A stretch of 59,394 nucleotides of DNA from Lachnospiraceae bacterium (GTDB lineage: Bacteria > Bacillota > Clostridia > Lachnospirales > Lachnospiraceae): positions 1 through 59,394 of the forward strand of contig SVFL01000015.1 of NCBI GenBank assembly GCA_015056885.1, read 5' to 3'. Below, piece by piece: positions 16,225 to 24,364 of the stretch; position 1 is the stretch's first letter, and every line of letters starts with the position of its first letter. The translations under genes and the position numbers were made by a program. The notes below the pieces were generated by a model that worked only from the letters and a program-made list of their open reading frames with translations, ran no database searches and was not told where the DNA came from.

Positions 16225-19101
16225 TTATCTTATTGCCTGTAAAAAGATTTTCGCAACACGATACAGCATTCCATTGTCCGGAGCGTTTAATTTCTCCTGG
16301 CTGTTAATATCCGACGTCCCTGTCCAATTTGTGTTTCCTCTGCTTACCACAGGTAAAGATGTAACTTCCAACTCCATGGAAGTATTTTCGTTTATCAAGT
16401 TACTAAATATATCGGACGCTTCCTGCAATTTCGTAACCTCAAAAGATGTTTTTCCTACAAGATATCCGTCCACACGGCCATTTTGTACCCGAAGATGGGC
16501 CTCCATATGGGTATCTTCACCCATATCCACAGCGATGGCAATCTCACCCTTTTGCTTTGTACCGCTCTCAATGGTCAAATGCACCAAAGCAGTCGTCTCA
16601 CCCATATCCATGGGCAGGAAATACTCCTGACTGCGTGACAACTGCCCCATAATGCCAAGCTGTACATAGCTGCTCTGCATCAGTTTCACATCCAGGCTGG
16701 TCTCTGCAACCGTAAAAGTAAGTTTCTCTGCCTGAGCCTGAAGTTCTCCCACCGTCTGAACATAATTTTCACGAAACTCTGCCGGATTCTCAATCTGCTC
16801 CCACAGATTTTCCGGTTGCACAGTCTCACGTACTGTCTCCTGCAATGCTTCTTCGATAGAATTCTCAGCCACGACTTTCTCGCCATGCCCAAGCTCCTCT
16901 ACCTTTTCCCTCAGAGTCTTAAAAGGATTTGTCTTTCCTTGCACAAGAGCCTGTGCTGCCAGTAAATTCTCTGCAGTAACAGGAATTTCACCTCTCTGCA
17001 ACATAGCAGGTACCGCCTCCTCCATCCGAACAAGCTCCCGAAGTTGCTTTAACTGCTCCTTCTCATAACCTTGCATAATCTGCTCGGAAATGGATGCATT
17101 CTCTCCCTTTTTCACCAATTCCTTGAGCACGCCCAGCTCGTCCGTGGCACGCACATCCATATGCTTGAACTTATCGCTTCGCACTGCAGACAGAAGATTC
17201 GCAAACTGTAATTCGGCCTGACTGTTCACTACAGAACCAATGGCCGCACCATCCTTTTTCTGAATCTGATGAAGCAGACGATGCACGCCGATATAGGCCT
17301 CGATCTCCGCCTCTGTAATCTCTTTATTTTTCTCCAATCCATACAGATAATGGCTGTACTTCTCGGCCTCCTCCAGATACTCCTGAGGAAGACTGTCAAA
17401 ATAAGCATTCAAATGTGCAAAGCTTTCCTCCAAAGGATTGACACCGTCCCTAATCATGCGGAGTGTAGCCGCAGGAGTCATCTTCTCGATAAGATTGCGC
17501 ACCTGAGCGTCCGCTTCCTTCACGCGGTTGAAGTTCTCCTCCGTAATCTCCATTTGATTGTAGCCGAGAATACGCACAATTCGCTGATTGGCCTCTGTAG
17601 GCTCCATTCCCAGCTCACGCACAAGCTCCTCCGCATTACTGAAAGCCTTGTTAATATTGTCTCCCAAATCTGTCCGGGGACTAGTCATCAAAGCCTCATA
17701 ACTCTCGCCAGCCTTAATATAGGTCTGCTGCAGAGCAACACCTTCTGCATGAAAATGAGACAAAACCGTGCCTTCTGCAACATCAATTCTCACCATACCC
17801 AAAAGCTGAACCGGAAGAGCAGGCAGTTCACTCATCACACGATTGGTCTGAGTCCAGTTCTGATACTTGGAAACCGCCTCTGCATCATCTGCAAACAAAC
17901 TTTCTGCCACGGCTGTCTCCGCTTCACGAAGAGCGGTAATCAACTCCTCCATGGGCGCGGTATCAATGGCAAAACCGCTCTTTAGCAGCTTTACATTCAC
18001 TTCTGCTGTCATACGCAGACGAATTTCCTCCAACTGCTTGCGGGCTGTAATATCCGCCACATTAATCAGAGCTTCATCTTCGCCCAGCCATTTATTCATA
18101 ACCTCCACAGCCTTCTCATAGAGATTACGCTGCTCGGAATCCATAACCAAATTACCATAAATAGGGGACTTGCCCTCTGTCACCGCCATGGTAACCGCCT
18201 GTACAAAAGCCTCCTCACTGACAGGCACAACTGCCTGTTTCAACTGATTCAGGCGATTTAAACTCTCTTCTGTAAGAGGCAGTCTGCGGGCAAGAAGCCA
18301 CTGTGCCGCACTGCGATTCTCTTCATTTATCTCATAGCCGGCCTGCTCTAACACCTGATCAATCTGCTTTTGCAACTGCTCATCCACAGGATATTCTTTC
18401 ACTGCCTGCGCACCTCGACCGGCTGCTGCATCCGCACCACTGTTCTGCGCCAGATAAAATTTCGCAATTTCAGGCTCTAACTCATTGTCTACCATGTACT
18501 GATAAGTACCCTCTGTGGGCATACTTAACTCAGAAGCCATAGCCCACGCCTTGCCTACTTCTGCCGCATTCTCTGCAGTCATAGGCACATCTGCTGCCTG
18601 AAAGCTATCCGAAATAGCTCTCGCCAAAGAATCACTTCCCACAGCTGCTGCCAATGTCTCCACATCCAAATCATCGGTATAACCTGCGATATGTTGTCCA
18701 CTGCGAGCCAGTTCCGCTTTGATTTTATCCACAATGGTAACCGCTTCTTCCGGATTCATGGAGGAAAAATCAAACCCTTCCTCAGACATCTTCCTGTAAT
18801 CTTCATCCGACATAGTATGTGACATCAATGTCATATAATCCTGGGTAATTCCCACATCTGCAAAGGAAGCCTCCTGCTGAAGCTCGGCAAAAGTCTTGCT
18901 CTTTTCCTTGCCTTCCCGCAACTCATCCAAAGCTCCGGGAATCCGGAAACTTTTATCGCTAAAGTCCACATTCACTGCACCGCCCGGATTGCGCACCGCT
19001 TTATCCTGCACATATGCCGCGCGACCAGCCTCTGTGTGCTCCCCCTGATAAATACCGGCTACCTGTTTTGAATTATTCTGATTCTGGAAGGATATATTCA
19101 T
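16225..19101 (-). CDS. DUF6240 protein with a FliK-like C-terminal domain
   Basis: Start MNISFQ is set by AAGGAG six bases upstream; 958 residues. The N-terminal 60 are polar and low in cysteine. The middle (about 60-790) is almost wholly helical with recurring segments of the type [L/M/I]-P-x-T-[EA]-E-[NS] (DVPMTAENAAEV, RLPLTEESLNRL, QMEITEENFNRV, EIPVTAENLLAA). About residues 800-920 resemble the FliK/hook-length C-terminal domain: YFLPMDMGE, then EIAIAVDMGEDTHMEAHLRVQNGRVDG. It sits between a sigma-28 type promoter and flagellin, so a flagellar export or assembly role is likely. No signal peptide or membrane helix. Function otherwise unknown. Confidence 0.72.
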   Translation of the reverse strand: MNISFQNQNNSKQVAGIYQGEHTEAGRAAYVQDKAVRNPGGAVNVDFSDKSFRIPGALDELREGKEKSKTFAELQQEASFADVGITQDYMTLMSHTMSDEDYRKMSEEGFDFSSMNPEEAVTIVDKIKAELARSGQHIAGYTDDLDVETLAAAVGSDSLARAISDSFQAADVPMTAENAAEVGKAWAMASELSMPTEGTYQYMVDNELEPEIAKFYLAQNSGADAAAGRGAQAVKEYPVDEQLQKQIDQVLEQAGYEINEENRSAAQWLLARRLPLTEESLNRLNQLKQAVVPVSEEAFVQAVTMAVTEGKSPIYGNLVMDSEQRNLYEKAVEVMNKWLGEDEALINVADITARKQLEEIRLRMTAEVNVKLLKSGFAIDTAPMEELITALREAETAVAESLFADDAEAVSKYQNWTQTNRVMSELPALPVQLLGMVRIDVAEGTVLSHFHAEGVALQQTYIKAGESYEALMTSPRTDLGDNINKAFSNAEELVRELGMEPTEANQRIVRILGYNQMEITEENFNRVKEADAQVRNLIEKMTPAATLRMIRDGVNPLEESFAHLNAYFDSLPQEYLEEAEKYSHYLYGLEKNKEITEAEIEAYIGVHRLLHQIQKKDGAAIGSVVNSQAELQFANLLSAVRSDKFKHMDVRATDELGVLKELVKKGENASISEQIMQGYEKEQLKQLRELVRMEEAVPAMLQRGEIPVTAENLLAAQALVQGKTNPFKTLREKVEELGHGEKVVAENSIEEALQETVRETVQPENLWEQIENPAEFRENYVQTVGELQAQAEKLTFTVAETSLDVKLMQSSYVQLGIMGQLSRSQEYFLPMDMGETTALVHLTIESGTKQKGEIAIAVDMGEDTHMEAHLRVQNGRVDGYLVGKTSFEVTKLQEASDIFSNLINENTSMELEVTSLPVVSRGNTNWTGTSDINSQEKLNAPDNGMLYRVAKIFLQAIR

Positions 19102-19128
19102 AGGATTCTCCTTGTATCTTGTTTGATG

Positions 19129-19155
19129 AAATCGCAATCTTTTTATATGTATTTA
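19129..19155 (-). promoter_or_regulatory. Candidate sigma-28 (SigD/FliA) promoter of the flagellin operon
   Basis: On the minus strand TAAA (19152-19155), a spacer of exactly 15 bases and TGCGATTT (19129-19136) match the TAAA-N15-GCCGATAT pattern of flagellar sigma-28 promoters, with the CGAT core intact and 5 of 8 bases in the -10 element. It gives a leader of about 20 bases including the AAGGAG of the DUF6240 gene. Confidence 0.55.
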
Positions 19156-19174
19156 CACCACAATAGAAGCCATT

Positions 19175-19211
19175 AATAAAAGGCAAGTGCTTTTAACACT
19201 TACCTTTTATT
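19175..19211 (-). terminator. Terminator after the ABC exporter genes
   Basis: AATAAAAGGCAAGTG and CACTTACCTTTTATT form a stem of 14 pairs with one mismatch around a 7-base loop. It lies between the end of the ABC gene (19259) and the flagellar promoter, so it separates the two units. Its A/T-rich outer arms would let it work in both directions. Confidence 0.75.
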
Positions 19212-19258
19212 TCGGAGGAAAATGATTTTTTCTTAACCGATACCTAGACATTCCCACA

Positions 19259-20908
19259 TCACCCTACCCTAATCACCTCATCTGCTGCCGCAATACTGCT
19301 TGGTCTATGAGCAATCATCAGTATGGTTCTGCCACCCTTCAATGCCTTTATGGCAGCCTGCACAAGGAACTCCGACTCATTATCAAGAGCAGAGGTAGCC
19401 TCGTCCATCACAATAATCGGAGTGTCCCTGATAATCGCCCGAGCAATCGCTATACGCTGCCTCTCACCACCGGACAAGGTATTTCCACGCTCCCCCAACA
19501 CTGTGTCATATCCGTCAGGAAGCTTTGTAATAAAATCATGAGCATTGGCAGCCCTTGCCGCAGCAATCACCTTATCCCGTTCAACCTTTCGCCCACAGGA
19601 AATATTTTCTGCAATGGTTGTTTCGTACAAATAAGGCTCCTGGGGCACATAGGAAATTTGCTCCCGGACCTCCTTTAATGAAAGTTCCGAATAACTTCTG
19701 CCGGCCACCATCATGCCGCCCTTTTCCACAGGATAGAAGCCTAACAAAAGCTTAGCAAGAGTACTTTTACCACAACCGGACTCACCTACAACAGCGGTAA
19801 AACTTCCCTTTTTCACCTTCATAGAAAAATTATCCAAAACCAGCCTAGCCTCATTATACCCAAAGCTTATATTTTCCACAGAAATTGCATCATCTTCATC
19901 CGCCGGCTTCGATGCCCCCTCCTCACAGGACTCATACTCCCACTGCTGCGGCTCTTCTTCCATATCAAGAAACTCAAAAACCTTCTCCGCATTGGCAACA
20001 CAGTTCATCATCTGAGGAAAATACAACCCTATTTCTGAGAAAACATTACGAAAAGACCCATACAATGCATACAACGCTGTCAGCTCACCAAGAGCAATCC
20101 GCTCCAGTGACACAAACCATATTCCCAGCCCCAGAAATACCAATGTGCCTATCAAATCAAACATATTATTCAGACCTTCTAAGCCTGCCGACAACCGGTT
20201 TGTATGTTTTCCTGCCTTATAACACTCCTTATTAACCCTCTCATATTCCGACATCAACCTTGGTGTCACCGGGAAAATCTTAATTAGCTCCATACCAGAC
20301 AAAATACCTGTCAGCTTCTCCAACACTCCACCATTTTTGTCCGAAAACTGTCTGCCTGCGTTCTTCATAGGTTTCGCAAAAATACTGTTCACCCCAAATG
20401 CCACAAGACTCAACATAATCAGACAAAGTGTAAGCTCCCAGCTGAAATACAACATAGGCACAAGATACATTATGGTACAAATTATAGCAGAAAGCAGCCT
20501 GCGAAGCCTCGAAGTATAAATATCCGAAGCCTTCTGCACATCAAAAATCAATTTGGACATAAAATCACTGCTGTGATTTCTTTCATAATAGGACATGGGC
20601 AAACGCATAGCCTTTGAAAACACAAGCTTTTCCACCTTTCCGGCTCCGGTTCTGCCTTCAATATTATAATGTATAATTCCAAAACGCCACAAAAAAAGGC
20701 CAAATACCAATGCCGCAAAATTGCCTAAAACAAGACCCCAAACAGACTGATCTGTCCCTGTCTGCGCTACTGTTACAATATTTTTAATCAAATAAGAATT
20801 GGCTATTCTACGCACCGCTTCACCAATGGCCGAAAGACAGATTGCCCCTATGTAAATGGGAAGTCTGTTCCCCATCAGCTTCATAAACCGAATAAACGTT
20901 TTAAACAT
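19259..20908 (-). CDS. ABC exporter half-transporter (membrane + ATPase domains)
   Basis: The 549-residue protein has an N-terminal six-helix ABC exporter domain (about 1-320) and an ATPase domain with Walker A GESGCGKST, signature LSGGERQRIA, Walker B IIVMDEATSALD and the H-loop IAHRPSS, all intact. It probably forms a heterodimer with the neighbouring half-transporter. The protein stops at ADEVIRVG, about 30 residues before the usual end of this domain, so the last strand and the G-x-I-V-E-x-G-T-H-x-E-L tail are missing. Substrate unknown; peptide, lipid or drug export are all possible. The gene follows the second ABC gene by 14 bases. Confidence 0.9.
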   Translation of the reverse strand: MFKTFIRFMKLMGNRLPIYIGAICLSAIGEAVRRIANSYLIKNIVTVAQTGTDQSVWGLVLGNFAALVFGLFLWRFGIIHYNIEGRTGAGKVEKLVFSKAMRLPMSYYERNHSSDFMSKLIFDVQKASDIYTSRLRRLLSAIICTIMYLVPMLYFSWELTLCLIMLSLVAFGVNSIFAKPMKNAGRQFSDKNGGVLEKLTGILSGMELIKIFPVTPRLMSEYERVNKECYKAGKHTNRLSAGLEGLNNMFDLIGTLVFLGLGIWFVSLERIALGELTALYALYGSFRNVFSEIGLYFPQMMNCVANAEKVFEFLDMEEEPQQWEYESCEEGASKPADEDDAISVENISFGYNEARLVLDNFSMKVKKGSFTAVVGESGCGKSTLAKLLLGFYPVEKGGMMVAGRSYSELSLKEVREQISYVPQEPYLYETTIAENISCGRKVERDKVIAAARAANAHDFITKLPDGYDTVLGERGNTLSGGERQRIAIARAIIRDTPIIVMDEATSALDNESEFLVQAAIKALKGGRTILMIAHRPSSIAAADEVIRVG

Positions 20909-20922
20909 TCCCTGACAACTCC

Positions 20923-22626
20923 TTACCCTTTTGCATACATCTTTGCATAGAAGCCCTGCTTCTCCATAAGCTCCTCATGGCAGCCTGCTTCCACAATCCG
21001 GCCACCATTTACCACATAGATTTTGTGAGAATTTTTGATAGTAGAAAGCCTGTGCGCTATTATAATCATGGTTTTACCCTTCGCCACCCTGTCAATTGCC
21101 TCCTGAATTTTCTCCTCGGATTCTGTGTCAACAGATGCCGTGGGCTCGTCCAAAAGAAGTATGGGTGCATCCTTTAAAAATGCTCTCGCAATGGAAATCC
21201 GCTGTCTTTGTCCACCGGAGAGACGCACACCCCGCTCGCCCACAAGAGTACCATACCCTTCTGGCAGCTCTATGATAAAATCATGGATATTTGCATTTTT
21301 GCAAGCCTGAATAATCTCCTCATCTGTAGCATTTTCTTTTCCACACGCCACGTTCTGCCTGATAGTATCCGGCAACAAAAATACATTCTGGGAAACCTCC
21401 GAAAAACAATTCCTTGCCGCCTCCAGCTTCCAATCCTCAAAAGCATGTCCAAAAAGCTTGTACTCCCCCGCTCCCTTCTCATAAAATCCACAAAGAAGCT
21501 TAAAAATAGTCGTTTTTCCCTCTCCGGAACCTCCCACAAAAGCTGTCTGCTTTCCTGTCTCAATCGAAAAGCTCATTCCTTTTAAAACCGGATGCTCCCC
21601 CCTATCATCATAAGCGAAGCGAACGTCCTGCCACTCAATAACAGGGATATTCTCGCTATTTTCAGGCTTACCCTCTATATGACCTCCGGCCTTCTCTTCC
21701 TGTTGCTCATAGATTTCTTGAATCCTTTTTAAAGAAACTCCCACCTCGCGAATGTCATTGGCACAGAAAACAATACCACTGATGGGATACAAAATTCTAC
21801 TCAAAATTACAGTAAAGGCAACCAGCTGCCCCACAGTAATCTGCCCCTGCCTGACTTCATACAAGGCAAAGATATAACAAATAATTACCGGAATGGTGGT
21901 AATCAGATTCCTAAGAGTCCACGCCAGAGAAGATATGCGCGTACTTTTGCATGCCTGCGCCACCATATTGTCAATAACAGTATCCATTTTTTGCTTATGC
22001 CACTCATAAAGATTATAGCTTCTGCCCACTACCATTCCCTGAATGGCATCATAGGCCAGTTCTGTGCGCTCATCCATGTAACTGCGCAATTTCTTTGCAA
22101 GACTTGCCAGCTTTTTGGATAACTTATCTGCCACCACCAACATAACAGGATAACAGGCAAACAAGAGCAATATCAGTCGCACATCCATTTCAGCCAGATA
22201 CACTGTAGCCGTCAGAACCGTGACAATGTTCACAAGAAGTTCCGGAAGTATCTCGGAAAAAAAACGCTTCATTTCCTCCATATCAGACATCAGCCTGGTC
22301 ATAATGCTTCCGGTTCCCTTTTCATCAAAATAGGAAAAGGGTAACTTGACCAAGTGCTTACCCAATGATATACGCACCTCTCTCTGTATCACTGCACTGT
22401 ATTGACTTCCGGAAATGCTCTTCAAATACGCCACCACAGCCCCCGTTATAACCATACACAGCAAAGGAATCATATACTCCTTAAAATAAACCGGCTGTCC
22501 TGCCAACATAGAATCTGTAGCCCCGGCAATCAAATCATTTCCCGCAATAACAATTGCATTCAAAATAAATGAACATATTACAAAAAATAGTAACATATAG
22601 CCATTTCGCAGACCTGCTTTTACCAT
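20923..22626 (-). CDS. ABC exporter half-transporter, partner
   Basis: Starting at MVKAGLRN (GGAGGG nine bases upstream) the protein has 567 residues: a six-helix exporter domain (about 1-320) and a full ATPase domain with Walker A GGSGEGKTT, signature LSGGQRQRIS, Walker B ILLLDEPTASVD and the tail GGRIVEAGCHEEL. The start codon overlaps the stop of the upstream HTH-PurM gene (ATGGTAA), so translation is coupled to that regulator. With the next gene it forms a heterodimeric exporter of unknown substrate. Confidence 0.93.
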   Translation of the reverse strand: MVKAGLRNGYMLLFFVICSFILNAIVIAGNDLIAGATDSMLAGQPVYFKEYMIPLLCMVITGAVVAYLKSISGSQYSAVIQREVRISLGKHLVKLPFSYFDEKGTGSIMTRLMSDMEEMKRFFSEILPELLVNIVTVLTATVYLAEMDVRLILLLFACYPVMLVVADKLSKKLASLAKKLRSYMDERTELAYDAIQGMVVGRSYNLYEWHKQKMDTVIDNMVAQACKSTRISSLAWTLRNLITTIPVIICYIFALYEVRQGQITVGQLVAFTVILSRILYPISGIVFCANDIREVGVSLKRIQEIYEQQEEKAGGHIEGKPENSENIPVIEWQDVRFAYDDRGEHPVLKGMSFSIETGKQTAFVGGSGEGKTTIFKLLCGFYEKGAGEYKLFGHAFEDWKLEAARNCFSEVSQNVFLLPDTIRQNVACGKENATDEEIIQACKNANIHDFIIELPEGYGTLVGERGVRLSGGQRQRISIARAFLKDAPILLLDEPTASVDTESEEKIQEAIDRVAKGKTMIIIAHRLSTIKNSHKIYVVNGGRIVEAGCHEELMEKQGFYAKMYAKG

Positions 22627-23879
22627 TTTACCGTTCCCTCCATCCATACCATGGCATCAGGATACTCATCATCTTTTTTAATCTTTCCGATGACATAACA
22701 CTTATGATATTTTTCGATAATCCGCCTTGCCTCATCACTACGCTCCTCAGGTACTGCCAAAACCATACCAATACCCAAGGTAAAGTCGTCTAAGAAACAT
22801 TCCCTGTCCATCATATTTAAATCATAAATATATTTATATAAGGGCGAAATCGGAATCTGCGAAATAGAGATACTTGCGCCAAGTCCCTTAGGCATTGTGG
22901 CATAACATCTGCGGTTAAACAACGAACGGTTAATCCCGAAAGCACCATGTATCAGATTCTGCTCATTCAACTCACTCATCACCTTCAGGTATGCTGCATT
23001 GGGTTTCATCATCTCATCCACAAAGGCGGTTTGCTCATTGATTTTGGCCCCCATTAAATCAGGTCTTCTGTCAAGCATGACCTTAATAAAAGGATAACTT
23101 ATGGAAGATATCCCTTCCGTGTGCAGACCGATAAGAACATCTCCCTCCGTTATGTTACTTCCTGTAATAATCTTGTGTCTATCCACAACACCGATAACCA
23201 AAGCACCAATTTTATACTCGCTTGGCTGATAATTCACCGCCTGGCCTGCTATCTCAAACCCAGCAAATATCATCCCATGATTTTCGCAAAATTCCTTAAA
23301 AATCTCAGCCATCAACAGAATCTGCCCGCCATCATTATTGCCACAGACCATATTCGCCTGCAAAATCAATGGTTTCACGCCAAAACGCATAAGATTGTTG
23401 ACGGCACTGGCTATCAAATCCAGACAAATTTCTCTGTCATATCCGTTTTCCATGGCAAACCGTTCCTTGGAACCGGGAACATGATTGGCAAATACATACA
23501 CCGGCTCCTCCATCCCCGAAGTATCCATTTTACAAAATACCGGATCGCCATACATTGTATGAACCAGCCTGTCATCCTTGGAAATCAAGTCGCCAATTCT
23601 GTTTTTAATCATTCCAAGTCTGTGAACATCCAAACCACCGTCCATATAACTGATAATTTTTCTTTCCTCTGCAAATCCATTCAACAGGAAATCAACCGTT
23701 GTATCTAACGTCTTGGCAATATCATAAATCATATCCAACGACGGCAAACTGAGTCCGTGCTCCCACCTGGAGACTGCCTGATATGAAATATTCAATAAAT
23801 CTGCAAGCTGCTTCTGGGTCAAACCCTTCACTTTGCGCTGTCTGGCAATTGCCCGCCCTACCTTTTCCTTGTCAAGCAT
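22620..23879 (-). CDS. XRE-family HTH protein fused to a PurM/AIR-synthase-like domain
   Basis: Residues 1-66 are an XRE helix-turn-helix (GLTQKQLADLLNISYQAVSR, then W-E-H-G-L-S-L-P). Residues about 80-415 follow PurM closely in order: CLDLIASAVNNLMRFGVKPL (PurM has DLVAMCVNDLxxxGAEPL), FAGFEIAGQAVNYQPSEY (PurM GGETAEMPG...Y-D-L-A-G), and ITEGDVLIGLHTEGISSISY (PurM PGDVLIGLxSSGxHSNGF). The catalytic-region motifs G-T-D-G-V-G-T-K and G-G-E-T-A-E-M are not kept, so it is probably a sensor that binds a purine intermediate or nucleotide rather than an enzyme. It is translationally coupled to an ABC exporter. Confidence 0.85.
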   Translation of the reverse strand: MLDKEKVGRAIARQRKVKGLTQKQLADLLNISYQAVSRWEHGLSLPSLDMIYDIAKTLDTTVDFLLNGFAEERKIISYMDGGLDVHRLGMIKNRIGDLISKDDRLVHTMYGDPVFCKMDTSGMEEPVYVFANHVPGSKERFAMENGYDREICLDLIASAVNNLMRFGVKPLILQANMVCGNNDGGQILLMAEIFKEFCENHGMIFAGFEIAGQAVNYQPSEYKIGALVIGVVDRHKIITGSNITEGDVLIGLHTEGISSISYPFIKVMLDRRPDLMGAKINEQTAFVDEMMKPNAAYLKVMSELNEQNLIHGAFGINRSLFNRRCYATMPKGLGASISISQIPISPLYKYIYDLNMMDRECFLDDFTLGIGMVLAVPEERSDEARRIIEKYHKCYVIGKIKKDDEYPDAMVWMEGTVKW

Positions 23880-23920
23880 ATGCTTTCCCCTCTCCCTACT
23901 ACAAATTATGGTCTAATAAA

Positions 23921-23949
23921 ATTCTATCATTGGATACATGTATTGACAA
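23921..23949 (-). promoter_or_regulatory. Promoter of the HTH-PurM/ABC operon
   Basis: On the minus strand TTGTCA (23944-23949), a 17-base spacer and TAGAAT (23921-23926) lie 42 bases before the ATG. The spacer holds the perfect 10-bp palindrome ATACATGTAT (23934-23943), a plausible operator for the HTH protein itself. Confidence 0.6.
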
Positions 23950-24051
23950 TCAACAGGAAATTTAGATATGAATAGGAACTCAATCAGGATATGAAACTGT
24001 TTTCTATAGATATTTGTAAGCATATCAGATAAAACAAGCTAAAACATATGA

Positions 24052-24193
24052 TTTTATCCTACTTTTAGAAGGGTAAATTAATATTTTGACTAGTATTTCT
24101 CAGATAAAATGTTCTTCTACAGGCGTTTTTATCCTATATGTACATATTAACAATAAGAATAATTACAAAAAAACATATAAACGTAGGATAAAA
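24052..24193. repeat. Three TTTTATCCTA boxes upstream of the HTH-PurM gene
   Basis: TTTTATCCTA occurs at 24052-24061 and 24127-24136 and in inverse orientation (TAGGATAAAA) at 24184-24193. The last two form an imperfect dyad with arms of about 14 bases around a 47-base spacer. Two CAGATAAAA pieces lie between. The 428-base gap 23880-24307 holds no gene I can support; the stretch 24230-24306 is more GC-rich than the rest and contains the small dyad AAGCG-TC-CGCTT. Confidence 0.5.
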
Positions 24194-24307
24194 ATGCGAA
24201 ATAATTAAATGTTATCCGAATCGGCATATATTACCTCTTGAACCAAGCGTCCGCTTGCAGACTCACGCGCCGAGTACGGTCGCCACAGCAACATGTCTCT
24301 TGTACGC

Positions 24308-24342
24308 AAAAACCGCAACCCCCGATTTCTCAGAGATTGCGG
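24308..24342 (-). terminator. Terminator after glgB
   Basis: On the minus strand CCGCAA ... TTGCGG (24313-24342) closes a hairpin with further pairing inside, followed by TTTTT (24308-24312). It lies 23 bases after the glgB stop. Confidence 0.65.
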
Positions 24343-24364
24343 CACAAAACCAACTTATTTCATT

